Shown here in pieces: positions 1 through 9,472 of a stretch of 64,000 nucleotides of DNA (position 1 is its first letter; the number at the start of each line of letters is the position of its first letter). This stretch comes from Chiayiivirga flava (lineage in GTDB: Bacteria > Pseudomonadota > Gammaproteobacteria > Xanthomonadales > Xanthomonadaceae). Under the pieces are notes generated by a model. The model was not told the DNA's origin, searched no databases, and saw only the letters and a program-made list of their open reading frames with translations. Both the position numbers and the translations under genes were made by a program. Location of the stretch: assembly GCF_014202825.1 (NCBI RefSeq), contig NZ_JACHHP010000001.1, forward strand, positions 372,001 through 436,000. Reading direction: 5' to 3'.

Positions 1-386
1 CGGACGAGCGCGCCACCTGCTTCGAGATCCTCGGTCGCGACCTCGGCGACACCGCGCGGCCCACCCGCGTCGCGGACGAAAGCAACGGCCGCTTCCTCGC
101 CTGCCGCGCAGGATTCTACGACCCCGCCATCTTCACCTCCGAACGCGACGTCACGGTCACCGGCCGCATCGAAGGCTACGAACTGCGGCCGATCGGCGAC
201 TACGAATACCGCTATCCGCGCGTGGCCGCCGACGTGATCTACCTGTGGCCGGAACGCACCGAATACCGCTACGACCCCTATCCGGTCTCGTTCTGGCCGA
301 TGTACCGGCCGTACTTCTGGGGCGGCTACTACCGTCCGGTGCGTGTGCCGTACCGGCAGCCGGCGGAGGCGCCGTCCAAGCCGTGA
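1..386 (+). CDS. Slp family outer membrane lipoprotein, C-terminal part
   Basis: The gene runs in from the left edge and ends at TGA 384-386, so 127 codons are visible and the start, lipobox and N-terminal half are missing. Residues such as CFEILGRDLGD, GRFLAC and VTVTGRIEGYE match the core of Slp (starvation-inducible) lipoproteins, which sit in the outer membrane with an unknown molecular role. The C-terminal tail is rich in Tyr, Pro and Trp (YLWPER, then several PY pairs), as in Xanthomonad homologues. It converges on folE2. A second Slp protein lies at 46458-46952, so the genome has at least two divergent paralogues. Family assignment is fairly secure. Confidence 0.8.
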   Translation, partial: DERATCFEILGRDLGDTARPTRVADESNGRFLACRAGFYDPAIFTSERDVTVTGRIEGYELRPIGDYEYRYPRVAADVIYLWPERTEYRYDPYPVSFWPMYRPYFWGGYYRPVRVPYRQPAEAPSKP

Positions 387-549
387 GGCTCTGAGCCGGT
401 CGCATCGCGCTTATCGCTTGGTGAAGCGCGGATCGCGGCGCGCGATCACAGATGGGGGACGATCCGTACTCGCCGTCGGCCACGAGCGCGCGCACAACGT
501 CGACCGGGAACACATCGCGCCGGGCCGGATTACTCGACGCGGACCGGGA

Positions 550-1512
550 TCACTCGATGTCCGCGACGAACCCGCCCGCCACGCCGCGCACGGCCACCGC
601 CACGGCGTCGTGCGGATGCAGGCTCTCCAGGTGCGCGGCGCGAATCCAGTAGTCCGCCACCGACGTCTCGGCCTCCAGCGCCGCGCGGATCCGGCGCGCG
701 GCGTCCTCGCAGTACATCGGATTTTCGCCGTTGAGGCGCGCGAATTCCTGTTCGTCGATGCGCTTGACTGCCGCCTGCACGGGCGTCATCAGCGCGGCCT
801 CCACCGTGTCGACGAGCGCCACCAGCGGCACCGCGCGCGCCTCGGGCGTCCAGCGCACCCGCACCGTGGCGAGCGAGCGCTGCGCATGCGGCGTGGCGCA
901 GAGCGCGTCCTGCGCACCGAGCCATGCGGCAATCTCCGCGTTCGCCGCGGCCTCGTCGCGCATGCCGAAATCGCGCGCGTGGCGCTGCTGCACAAGCTGG
1001 CGCGCCAGCGCCGCCGACCCGGGGCACGTGCTCGAGTACAACACCTGCACCTCGGCCTCGATCCGCGTGGCATCGCCGTCGCGCTGCGCGTCGATCCGCA
1101 CCGGATACTGACGCCAGCCGTGCAGTCCGCTGAGCAGCGACGGCCGGCGCAGCGGCAGTTCGAACTGCAGCCGCAGGCGGGCGCGCGTCGAGAGCCCGGC
1201 GTGCGACTGCAGGAACGCGTCCAGCAGGCGCTCCAGGCTGGCGTGCGACACCGCCTCGGAGCCGAGGATGTCGTCGCAGGCGCGATACAGCCGCGACATG
1301 TGGATGCCGCGCGCGCCGGCGTCGGCAAGGTCCACGTACGCCGACACCTTGCCCGGCACCCGGAACGGCTCGCCGCCGGCATCGATGCGCAGCGGAAGTT
1401 CGATCGCATGCATGCCCACCCAGTGCAGCGCGCCGGCATGCAGGGAGCGCGAATCGGATACCACGTCGGCGAGTGCGGCGGACGGTGGCGCAAATGGCGG
1501 GGACTGGGTCAA
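550..1512 (-). CDS. folE2: GTP cyclohydrolase IB (FolE2 type)
   Basis: Makes 7,8-dihydroneopterin triphosphate from GTP, the first step of folate (and queuosine) biosynthesis; the FolE2 type does not depend on zinc and is often used under zinc shortage. About 320 aa. Diagnostic stretches are GIHMSRLYRA, YSSTCPGSAALAR, CATPHAQRS, TPVQAAVKR and ARLNGENPMYCEDAARR. Most relatives have CPCSAALAR; here the second Cys is Gly, while the first Cys, the likely metal ligand, is kept. No ATG lies in frame near the N-terminus, so I chose TTG at 1512; a GTG about 15 codons inside is the alternative, and no clear Shine-Dalgarno decides. It follows the leftward mtaD-ubiG operon after a 56-base gap. Confidence 0.85.
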   Translation of the reverse strand: MTQSPPFAPPSAALADVVSDSRSLHAGALHWVGMHAIELPLRIDAGGEPFRVPGKVSAYVDLADAGARGIHMSRLYRACDDILGSEAVSHASLERLLDAFLQSHAGLSTRARLRLQFELPLRRPSLLSGLHGWRQYPVRIDAQRDGDATRIEAEVQVLYSSTCPGSAALARQLVQQRHARDFGMRDEAAANAEIAAWLGAQDALCATPHAQRSLATVRVRWTPEARAVPLVALVDTVEAALMTPVQAAVKRIDEQEFARLNGENPMYCEDAARRIRAALEAETSVADYWIRAAHLESLHPHDAVAVAVRGVAGGFVADIE

Positions 1513-1568
1513 GGCAGGACGACCGCGGTGCGTGGAGACATGGCAGGTGGGGCCCGACGGCAGTGCAT

Positions 1569-2372
1569 TCAACCGCCGCCACGCGCGGCGCGCCACGCGG
1601 TCCACAGCGCGTTCCAGCGCGACAGCTCCGCGCTCTCGGCGGCAGGGCGGGCCGCGATGGCCCGCAGGAGGCGGCCGTCGAATCGGCCGCGACAGCGCAG
1701 CATGGCGCTGCCGCCGACCCCATGCGGCAACGAGGTCTCGAGCGCGCGCGCGAAGTCGGCCAGCAGCGATGCGCCGGCGGCGTCGAGCGGCCGCGCGTCG
1801 AACGCCGCCGCGCGCCGGCCGTGGCGCGCGAGCAGCTGCAGCGGCACGACCGGCACGCGCGCGGCCCGACCGCGCAGCGCCGCGCGCAGCTGACGCAACA
1901 GCAGCCCCACCGACACCGCGGCGGCGGCGCCGTTCGACGGCGTGGCGGCGAAGAGCTGCGCGTCCAGGTCCACGATCGCTTCGGCGTAGGCCGTCCGCAC
2001 GCGCAGCGCGTCGGGCACGTCCACCGGCGTCGCGTCGTGAGTGCCGAGCTGCAGCGCCGCGTGTACCAGCGTGCGCCAATCGTCGGCCGGCACGCGGCCG
2101 ACCGCCGCGTGCCCGAACAGGGCCCGGACCAGCGGGTGCGCCGCAGCGTCGCCGGCGCCGCGCGCAAGTGCCTCACCCCACCACGCCAGCTTCACCTGCG
2201 CCACGCCGGCATCGCGCGGCTGGGACATCGCGTCGAACAGCTCGTTCTGCAGCGCGCCCCAGCACGCCGCGAGCGCACGCGCGGGCGCCGGCACGAACAG
2301 CAGCGCGAACTCCATTTCCGGTTCCTGCACCAGCCATTTGTCGACGAAGCTGCGCGCCTGCGGCGTCAGCAT
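1569..2372 (-). CDS. Squalene/phytoene synthase-like protein
   Basis: 267 aa. KLAWWGEAL near residue 65 matches the conserved [RK]LxWWxxA motif of the trans-isoprenyl diphosphate synthase fold shared by squalene and phytoene synthases and by the complex I assembly factor NDUFAF6. The second Asp-rich motif expected of active synthases is not obvious, so a true head-to-head condensing activity is uncertain; an NDUFAF6-like or lipid-binding role is equally possible. No carotenoid or hopanoid genes lie nearby. It starts 17 bases after the phosphatase gene and is probably the fourth gene of the mtaD-ubiG-phosphatase operon. Family call good, function uncertain. Confidence 0.7.
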   Translation of the reverse strand: MLTPQARSFVDKWLVQEPEMEFALLFVPAPARALAACWGALQNELFDAMSQPRDAGVAQVKLAWWGEALARGAGDAAAHPLVRALFGHAAVGRVPADDWRTLVHAALQLGTHDATPVDVPDALRVRTAYAEAIVDLDAQLFAATPSNGAAAAVSVGLLLRQLRAALRGRAARVPVVPLQLLARHGRRAAAFDARPLDAAGASLLADFARALETSLPHGVGGSAMLRCRGRFDGRLLRAIAARPAAESAELSRWNALWTAWRAARGGG

Positions 2373-2389
2373 CGTTGCCGCGGACGCGA

Positions 2390-3061
2390 TCACCGCGCGC
2401 GCATCGCGCCCGGCGCGAGCAGGTCGTGCGGCGAAGCGAGCACCACGTCTGCGCCCCAGGCATGGATATCGTCGTCGGCATCGCGATAGCCCCACGCGGC
2501 GGCGACGGCGCGCATGCCGGCGGCGGCGGCCGCGTCGGCATCGCGCCGGTCGTCGCCGATGTAGACCGCGTCGCCGCAGGCGAGACCGAGGCGTTCGCAG
2601 GCGACCTGCAACTGCAGCGGGTGCGGTTTGCGCTGCGCCAGCGTGTCGCCGCCGATCAGCACGGCGCAGCGCGGCAGCAGGCCGAGCGCATCGACGAGCT
2701 TGCGGGCCAGCGCCTCGGCCTTGTTGGTCACGATGCCCCAGCGCGCGCCGCTGCCCTCGATGCGATCGAGCACCTGCAGCATGCCGTCGAACGGCGCGCT
2801 GCGTGCCGCGATCGACGCGGCGTAGTGGTCGAGGAACGGCTGCAGCAGCGTCTCGCGCCGCGCGTCGTCGAGATCCGGAAAGGCCGCCGCGAGCATGCCG
2901 CGACCACCGCGGGAGACCGCGGGGCGCACCACATCCACCGGCACCGGCGCGCGACCCAGATCGTCCGCCACGCGCTGCACCGCGGCGTGCAGGTCGCCGA
3001 GCGAATCGACGAGCGTGCCGTCGAGGTCGAACAGCACGGCGCGGGCGATGCCGCCACTCAC
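2390..3061 (-). CDS. HAD-family phosphatase (phosphoglycolate phosphatase / MupP type)
   Basis: 223 aa haloacid-dehalogenase hydrolase. HAD motif I is [11 protein letters not shown] with nucleophile Asp12 and acid/base Asp14; motif II is IVTNK; the motif IV region is [11 protein letters not shown]. Its ATG overlaps the ubiG stop by 4 bases (ATGA), implying translational coupling. Annotation pipelines usually call such genes gph (2-phosphoglycolate phosphatase), but in Pseudomonas the gene in exactly this place, after an mtaD-like hydrolase and ubiG, is mupP, the N-acetylmuramate-6-phosphate phosphatase of peptidoglycan recycling. That role is inferred from context; sequence alone does not separate the two. 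The family is certain. Confidence 0.85.
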   Translation of the reverse strand: MSGGIARAVLFDLDGTLVDSLGDLHAAVQRVADDLGRAPVPVDVVRPAVSRGGRGMLAAAFPDLDDARRETLLQPFLDHYAASIAARSAPFDGMLQVLDRIEGSGARWGIVTNKAEALARKLVDALGLLPRCAVLIGGDTLAQRKPHPLQLQVACERLGLACGDAVYIGDDRRDADAAAAAGMRAVAAAWGYRDADDDIHAWGADVVLASPHDLLAPGAMRAR

Positions 3062-3753
3062 GGCTTGCGCGCGCTTGCGAGGTAGTTGACGCCGGTGCCG
3101 CCGCCGCGCGAAGCGCGACGCGTGAACGGGTTGTAGTGCAGGCCGCAGACGTCGTCGAGTTCGAGGCCGGCGCCGCGCAACCAGGCCGCGAGCTCCGACG
3201 GCCGGATGAACTGACCGTAACGGTGCGTGCCGCGCGGCAGCAGTCGCAGCGCGTATTCGGCGCCGACGATGGCCAGGCCGAAGGCCTGCGGCGTGCGGTT
3301 GAGCGTGGACACGAACAGCCGGCCGCCGGGCTTGAGCAGCGTGGCGCAGGCGCGCAGCACCGAGCCCGGGTCCGGCACGTGCTCGAGCATTTCCATGCAG
3401 GTGACCACGTCGAATTCGCCGGCGTGCTGCTGCGCGAGCTCCTCGACACCGATCAGACGGTAGTCGACCTGCAGCTCCGATTCGAACAGATGCATCTTCG
3501 CGACGTCGATCACCTGCGGCGCGAGATCAATCGCGGTGACGTTGGCGCCTTCGCGCGCCAGCGCCTCGGACAGCAGGCCGCCGCCGCAACCGACGTCGAG
3601 CGCACGCGCGCCGCGCAGCGTGACGCGTTCGCGCACGTAGGCCAGGCGCTCGGGATTGAGATCGTGCAGCGGGCGCGATTCGCCGTCCGGATCCCACCAG
3701 CGCGCGGCGAGGCGGTTGAACTTCTCGAGTTCGGCGGCGCTGGCGTTGCTCAC
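3058..3753 (-). CDS. ubiG: Ubiquinone biosynthesis O-methyltransferase UbiG
   Basis: 231 aa, usual size for UbiG, which performs both SAM-dependent O-methylations in ubiquinone biosynthesis at the inner membrane. The N-terminal [14 protein letters not shown] and [12 protein letters not shown] are UbiG signatures. SAM motif I is [29 protein letters not shown] and the C-terminal NYLASARKP are also conserved. The start is GTG at 3753, overlapping the mtaD stop by 4 bases (GTGA). It lies between mtaD and the phosphatase, an arrangement conserved from Pseudomonas to Xanthomonads. Confidence 0.95.
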   Translation of the reverse strand: MSNASAAELEKFNRLAARWWDPDGESRPLHDLNPERLAYVRERVTLRGARALDVGCGGGLLSEALAREGANVTAIDLAPQVIDVAKMHLFESELQVDYRLIGVEELAQQHAGEFDVVTCMEMLEHVPDPGSVLRACATLLKPGGRLFVSTLNRTPQAFGLAIVGAEYALRLLPRGTHRYGQFIRPSELAAWLRGAGLELDDVCGLHYNPFTRRASRGGGTGVNYLASARKP

Positions 3754-5105
3754 GCGCGTGCTCCACGTTGCGCGGCGGCGATGCGGTCGCGCCACTGGCG
3801 GGCGTTGGCGATCAGGCGTTGCGTGTCCATGTCGACGAGTTCGCCGTCGCGCAGCTTGCGCACGCCGTCGATCCACACCTCGCGCACCTGGGACCGCGCG
3901 CCGGCGTACACCAGCTGCGCGATCACGTCGTAGAACGGCTGGGCTTCGATGCTGTCCAGTCGCACCGAGATCAGGTCGGCGGCCTTGCCGGGCTCGATCG
4001 AGCCGATGCGGTGATCGAGCGCCATCGCCTTCGCGCTGCCGAGCGTGGCCATGCGCAGCGCGGACGCGGCGTCCATCGCGGCGGCGTCGCCTGCGACCGC
4101 CTTCGCCAGCAGCGCGGCCGTCTTCATTTCGCCGAACATGTCGAGGTCGTTGTTGCTGGCGCAGCCGTCCGTGCCGAGCGCGAGGTTCACGCCCGTGCGG
4201 CGCAGCGCCTCGGCCGGACAGAAGCCGGACGCCAGCTTGAGGTTCGATTCCGGGCAATGCGCCACCGACACGCCGTGTTCGGCGCAGGCGGCAATCTCGG
4301 CGTCGACGAGCTGGGTCATGTGCACCGCGAGCAGCGACGAATTGACGATGCCCAGGCGCTGCAGCCGCGCGAACGGCCGCTGGCCGTGCTGCGCGATCGA
4401 ATCGGCCACTTCCTGCGCGGTCTCGTGCACGTGCAGGTGCACCGGGATGTCGAGCTGGTCGGACAGCATGCGGATGCGTTCGAAGTTGGCGTCGCTGACG
4501 GTGTACGGCGCGTGCGGCGCGAAGCTGGTGGAGATCAGCGGGTCGCGGCGGTATTGGTCGTGGACATCCTCGGCCTTATCGAAATATTCGGCGCTGGAGC
4601 TCGCCCACGCGCTCGGAAAATCGATCACCGGCAGACCGACGCGGGCGCGGAAGCCGTGGCGTTTATAGGTCGCCGCGATGGCGTCGGGGAAGAAGTAGTT
4701 CTCGTTGCAGCAGGTGGTGCCGCCGCGCAGCATCTCGGCCACGGCGTATTCGGCGCCGTCGGCGCAGAAGGCGGCACTCATCACCGCGGCCTCGGCCGGC
4801 CAGATGTGGTCGCGCAGCCAGGTCATGAGGTCGAGGTCGTCGGCGACGCCACGCATCAGCGTCATCGGGTTGTGCGTGTGCACGTTGACGAGGCCCGGCA
4901 GCACGGCGCTGTGCGGCAGCTCGACGCGCTCGCGCGGTGCATACGCGGCCCGCGCGTCGGCGATGGGCAAAAGCGCGACGATATTGCCCGAGGCGACGGC
5001 AACCGCGTGCCGCTCCAGCACGACGCCGTGCGGTTCGACCGGAATCACCCAGCCGGCTTCGATGAGCAGGTCGCAGGGTTGCGGGGGCGTCGGGGATGAG
5101 GTCAT
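3750..5105 (-). CDS. mtaD: 5-methylthioadenosine/S-adenosylhomocysteine deaminase (TRZ/ATZ amidohydrolase)
   Basis: 451 aa metal-dependent hydrolase of the amidohydrolase superfamily. Metal ligands are visible as NVHTHNP (HxH), [20 protein letters not shown] and [14 protein letters not shown]. This group deaminates 5-methylthioadenosine, S-adenosylhomocysteine or adenosine in nucleoside salvage. ATG at 5105 gives the normal N-terminus ([14 protein letters not shown]). It heads the leftward run mtaD-ubiG-phosphatase-synthase-like-folE2 and overlaps ubiG by 4 bases. A methylation by-product deaminase next to a SAM methyltransferase makes metabolic sense, since UbiG releases S-adenosylhomocysteine. 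Exact substrate not provable here. Confidence 0.88.
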   Translation of the reverse strand: MTSSPTPPQPCDLLIEAGWVIPVEPHGVVLERHAVAVASGNIVALLPIADARAAYAPRERVELPHSAVLPGLVNVHTHNPMTLMRGVADDLDLMTWLRDHIWPAEAAVMSAAFCADGAEYAVAEMLRGGTTCCNENYFFPDAIAATYKRHGFRARVGLPVIDFPSAWASSSAEYFDKAEDVHDQYRRDPLISTSFAPHAPYTVSDANFERIRMLSDQLDIPVHLHVHETAQEVADSIAQHGQRPFARLQRLGIVNSSLLAVHMTQLVDAEIAACAEHGVSVAHCPESNLKLASGFCPAEALRRTGVNLALGTDGCASNNDLDMFGEMKTAALLAKAVAGDAAAMDAASALRMATLGSAKAMALDHRIGSIEPGKAADLISVRLDSIEAQPFYDVIAQLVYAGARSQVREVWIDGVRKLRDGELVDMDTQRLIANARQWRDRIAAAQRGARA

Positions 5106-5192
5106 TCGGGCGAGGCTCCGCGTGCGGCGATCACGGATTGTAGGGTCGGGGCCGTGACGATGCGACGGGCCCGGATGCGGCGCACTACCCAA

Positions 5193-5301
5193 CCGTCGTC
5201 CCGGTGGAAGCCGGGACCCGGTGACGTTGCTCGGTGTTGCCGCTGCCTGCTTCGACGGGAAGGGCGACGTCGCTGGGTCCCGGCTTCCGCCGGGACGACG
5301 G
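5193..5301. repeat. REP-like inverted pair, family 1, copy A
   Basis: Two inverted copies of a palindrome of the type GTCCCGG...CCGGGAC, each flanked outside by CGTCG and inside by GTGACGTT or its complement, with about 40 bases between them. The other copies are at 43435-43553, 54193-54305 (inside mfd), 56572-56679 and 57855-57968. It sits in the mtaD/efp intergenic region, which otherwise holds only the repeats at 5374-5448. Confidence 0.85.
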
Positions 5302-5373
5302 AGGGGGAGGTTGCGGTCGCCCGCAGTACGGCCGATCGCGGCGTTTTCGCGATGACGCGGCGAACGCGGAGAG

Positions 5374-5448
5374 CTGGATCCCTGCATTCGCAGGAATGAC
5401 GAGCGTTGGAGCACGCGCTGGATCCCCGCCCTCGCAGGGATGACGATC
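5374..5448. repeat. Tandem pair of a third palindromic repeat
   Basis: Two direct copies of CTGGATCCC followed by a 4-8 base centre and a mirrored half ending in GGATGACGA or GGAATGACGA, at about 5374-5406 and 5416-5448. Each can fold into a short hairpin. This resembles the ATTCCC...GGGAAT-type repeats scattered in many proteobacterial genomes. No other copy was noticed in the window. Together with 5193-5301 it fills the mtaD/efp gap, and no coding sequence is evident there. Confidence 0.65.
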
Positions 5449-5483
5449 CGGCACAGTCGCGCGCAAGCACGCGCGTCGGAGCG

Positions 5484-6050
5484 TCACTTCACCCGGCTGA
5501 AATACTCGCCGGTGCGCGTGTCCACCTTGATGACCTCGTCCTGCCCGACGAACAGCGGCACCCGCACCACCGCGCCGGTTTCGAGCTTCGCCGGCTTGCC
5601 GCCGCCGCCCGAGGTATCGCCGCGCACGCCCGGATCGGTCTCGACGATCTTCAGTTCCACGAAGTTCGGCGGCGTGACCGCCAATGGCGCGCCGTTGAAC
5701 AGCGTCACGACGCATTCTTCCTCGCCCTTGAGCCACTGCGCCGCGTCGCCCATCACGTTCTTGTCGGCGGTGTGCTGCTCGAAGGTGTCCGGCTGCATAA
5801 AGTGCCAGAACTCGCCGTCGGTGTAGAGATACTGCATGTCGGTGTCGACCACGTCGGCGGTTTCCACCGAGTCGGTGGACTTCATCGTCAGTTCCACCAC
5901 GCGGCCGGTCTTGATGTTGCGGTATTTCACGCGGGTGAAGGCCTGGCCCTTGCCCGGCTTGATGTAGTCGGTGTCCACGATGACGCACGGTGCGTTGTCC
6001 ACCATGATCTTCATGCCGTTCTTGACGTCGTTCATGCCCAGGCTGGCCAT
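5484..6050 (-). CDS. efp: Translation elongation factor P
   Basis: 188 aa, standard EF-P length. EF-P enters stalled ribosomes between the P and E sites and rescues polyproline synthesis. With the ATG at 6050 the loop IKPGKGQAF puts its lysine at exactly position 34, the residue beta-lysylated in E. coli, which supports this start over the second ATG five codons in. A GGAG Shine-Dalgarno precedes the start. C-terminal LPLFV-type OB-fold segments are seen as [20 protein letters not shown]. The gene faces away from epmB, whose product makes the beta-lysine for Lys34. Confidence 0.97.
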   Translation of the reverse strand: MASLGMNDVKNGMKIMVDNAPCVIVDTDYIKPGKGQAFTRVKYRNIKTGRVVELTMKSTDSVETADVVDTDMQYLYTDGEFWHFMQPDTFEQHTADKNVMGDAAQWLKGEEECVVTLFNGAPLAVTPPNFVELKIVETDPGVRGDTSGGGGKPAKLETGAVVRVPLFVGQDEVIKVDTRTGEYFSRVK

Positions 6051-6085
6051 GCTTCTGCTCCGTGATGCGCCGCGGCTCGGGCGGC

Positions 6086-6091
6086 TACAAT
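6086..6091 (+). promoter_or_regulatory. Candidate -10 box for epmB
   Basis: TACAAT in the 84-base gap between the divergent efp and epmB starts, 43 bases before the epmB ATG. No convincing -35 lies at the right spacing, so this is only a candidate. Confidence 0.35.
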
Positions 6092-6134
6092 GCGAGGTTC
6101 GGGAAGGCCCGCTCGGGGCCCGGTAAAGCACGCC

Positions 6135-7133
<999 letters not shown>

Positions 7134-7154
7134 GGCAGTTTGCGACGCAAAGTG

Positions 7155-7184
7155 TTGGCCTTTGCCACGCGGAGCGTGTAAATA
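7155..7184 (+). promoter_or_regulatory. Candidate sigma-70 promoter of fimX
   Basis: TTGGCC and TAAATA separated by 18 bases, in the 89-base gap before fimX. The -10 ends 38 bases before the ATG. Moderately good match, no experimental support. Confidence 0.4.
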
Positions 7185-7222
7185 GTTCGGGATTCCGGTT
7201 CACGACGCTCCCCCACCTCTCC

Positions 7223-9301
7223 ATGGCACATCAAGATTCCGTCGTCCGCCTGCTGCTGGTCGACGATCAGCTGGAAGACGCCGAGCAGACCATCAGCATC
7301 CTGCGCAACGGCGGCATCGCCATCCGCCCCACGCGTCCGGAGAACATCGAACAGCTCGAGTCCGCCCTCGCCGGCCAGACCGTGGACCTGGTGGTCGCGT
7401 GGCGCGACGCGAAGAGCATCCCGTTCGACGAGGTATTGCAGACGGTCGCCGCCAGCGGCAAGGACGTGCCCGTCATCGCGCTGCTCGCCACGCTCGACGA
7501 GGAAGGCATGCTCGCCACCATCGCCGCCGGCGCGCGCAACATCGTGCTGCGCGGCCGCGCACCGCATCTGCAGGCGGTGGTCCGGCACGAGTTCACCACG
7601 CTCGAACAGCGCCGCTCGGTGCGCCGGCTCGAGGCAAGCCTGCGCGAGACCGAGCGCCGCTGCGATGCGCTGATCGCCTCCTCGCGCGACCCGATCGCCT
7701 ACGTGCACGAAGGCATGCACATCCGCGCCAACCTCGCCTACCTCGAAATGTTCGGCTACGAAAGCTTCGAGGAAATCGAAGGCCTGCCGCTGCTCGACAT
7801 GATCGCCGGCGCCGACGCGGACAAGTTCAAGCAGCTGCTGAAAAAACTGTCCAAGGGCGAAGCGCCGCCGAAGAACCTCGAGCTGCAGGCGCAGCGCTCG
7901 GACGGCGAGACCTTTGCCGCGGTGATGGAATTCACCCAGGCCAGCTACGAAGGCGAGCCCTGCCTGCAGATCGTCTTCCGCCCGCAGATCCTCGACGCGG
8001 AAATGGCCAAGGAGCTCGACGAACTGCGCATGCGCGACCAGGTCACCGGCCTGTTCAACCGCCAGCATTTCACCGGCGAGCTCGACACCGCCGTGGCCGA
8101 CGCCGCGGGCGGCCGCAACGACCAGGCCCTGCTGCTGATCGAACTCGACAACTACGCCAACCTGCTCAACGACATCGGCCTCGGGCATGCCGACGAATTG
8201 CTGTCGAAGGTCGCGCGCCGGCTGGAAATGACGCTCGGCGGCAACGCGCAGGCCGCACGCTTTACCGACCACGGATTCGCGGTGCTGATCCGCGACTCGA
8301 ACCATGTCGCCACCCGCGAACAGGCCGAGCGCATCCGCGCCGGATTCCAGGGTGCCATTCTCGAAGCGGGCGACAGTTCGCTGAGCACCACGGTGAGCAT
8401 CGGCGGCGTGCAGATCGGCGAGAAGATCGCGACCACGGCGCAGGTGCTCGGCAAGGCCGGCCAGTGCCTGCAGGGCGCCCAGGCCGAAGGCGGCAACCAG
8501 ATCCAGATCTTCGATCCCGGCGCGCGCGACCGCGCCGAGGAAGAGCGCATCGCGCAGTGGGTGGAACGCATCGAGGCCGCGCTCGACAACGAGGGCTTCG
8601 TGTTCCACTACCAGCCGGTGATCAGCCTGCAGGGCGAGCCGGAGGAAACCTACCGGGTGCTGCTGCGGATCAAGGGCCCGACCGGCGAGCTGGTGCTGCC
8701 GGAGGTGTTCCTGCCGATCGCCGAGGAGCATAACCTCATGGCGCGCATCGACCGCTGGTCGATCAAGCACGCCATCGACGCCATCGCCGCGCGCAAGAAG
8801 GCCGGCCGCACCACCACGCTGCTGGTCAACCTGCATCCGGACAGCCTGCAGGACGCGCAGCTGGCCACGTGGATCGGCATCAACCTCAAGCAGGGCGCGG
8901 TGCCGGGCGCGCAGCTGGTGCTGTCGATTCCCGAATCCAAGGCCTTCACCAACCTAAAGGCCACCCAGGCACTGCAGAAGGCGCTGGCGCGCGTGGGCTG
9001 CGCGATGTGCCTGGAGCAGTTCGGGCTCGGGCTCAATTCGTTCCAGCTGCTCTCGCACATCGACGCGCAGTACCTGCGCATCGACCCGAGCCTGATCGGC
9101 GATCTGGGCAAGAATCCGGAAAGCCAGAAGAAGGTCCGCGAGATCGCCGACCACGCCAGCAGCATCGGCCGCAAGACCATCGCCGAAGGCGTGCAGGATG
9201 CCGCCAGCATGACGGCGCTCTTCACCAGCAGCGTCAACTTCGTCGAGGGCGCGTTCCTGGCACCGTCGGGCCCCGACATGAACTACGACTTCGCGCAGTA
9301 G
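7223..9301 (+). CDS. fimX: FimX-like REC-PAS-GGDEF-EAL protein with degenerate catalytic domains
   Basis: 692 aa, the size of Pseudomonas and Xanthomonas FimX (about 690). Order: receiver-like 8-120, PAS 145-255, GGDEF 262-432, EAL 440-692. All signalling sites are degenerate: the receiver has DLVVAW where the phospho-Asp should be, the GGDEF signature is FTDHGF (347-352), and the EAL signature is YRVLL (around 477). The protein therefore should neither make nor cut c-di-GMP. In known FimX the inactive EAL binds c-di-GMP and recruits PilZ and PilB to the cell pole to drive type IV pilus twitching. No pilus genes lie nearby. Start ATG 7223. Confidence 0.88.
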   Translation: MAHQDSVVRLLLVDDQLEDAEQTISILRNGGIAIRPTRPENIEQLESALAGQTVDLVVAWRDAKSIPFDEVLQTVAASGKDVPVIALLATLDEEGMLATIAAGARNIVLRGRAPHLQAVVRHEFTTLEQRRSVRRLEASLRETERRCDALIASSRDPIAYVHEGMHIRANLAYLEMFGYESFEEIEGLPLLDMIAGADADKFKQLLKKLSKGEAPPKNLELQAQRSDGETFAAVMEFTQASYEGEPCLQIVFRPQILDAEMAKELDELRMRDQVTGLFNRQHFTGELDTAVADAAGGRNDQALLLIELDNYANLLNDIGLGHADELLSKVARRLEMTLGGNAQAARFTDHGFAVLIRDSNHVATREQAERIRAGFQGAILEAGDSSLSTTVSIGGVQIGEKIATTAQVLGKAGQCLQGAQAEGGNQIQIFDPGARDRAEEERIAQWVERIEAALDNEGFVFHYQPVISLQGEPEETYRVLLRIKGPTGELVLPEVFLPIAEEHNLMARIDRWSIKHAIDAIAARKKAGRTTTLLVNLHPDSLQDAQLATWIGINLKQGAVPGAQLVLSIPESKAFTNLKATQALQKALARVGCAMCLEQFGLGLNSFQLLSHIDAQYLRIDPSLIGDLGKNPESQKKVREIADHASSIGRKTIAEGVQDAASMTALFTSSVNFVEGAFLAPSGPDMNYDFAQ

Positions 9302-9434
9302 CGCGACGGCGTTCGCGCCGGCATCCGCCCGCCGAGGGCGCGTGGGATGCCGACAAGGCAGGCGGGCGACCCGGCGTCGCCGCACGGATCGCTACGGCTA
9401 TCACGCGCAACCGCCACCAACGCCAACTCCTGCC

Positions 9435-9440
9435 TATACT
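9435..9440 (+). promoter_or_regulatory. Candidate -10 box of the autotransporter gene
   Basis: TATACT, 33 bases before the ATG at 9473. The sequence 17 bases upstream (CGCCAC) is a poor -35, so the promoter may be activator dependent or the match accidental. Confidence 0.3.
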
Positions 9441-9472
9441 GCGCCCCAGCGGGGTCATGGTCGGGGGCGGCG

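Noticed and set aside
4238-4256. tRNA T-arm-like sequence GGTTCGATTCCGG
   Set aside because: It encodes the conserved PESNLKL of mtaD on the minus strand and no cloverleaf can be drawn around it.
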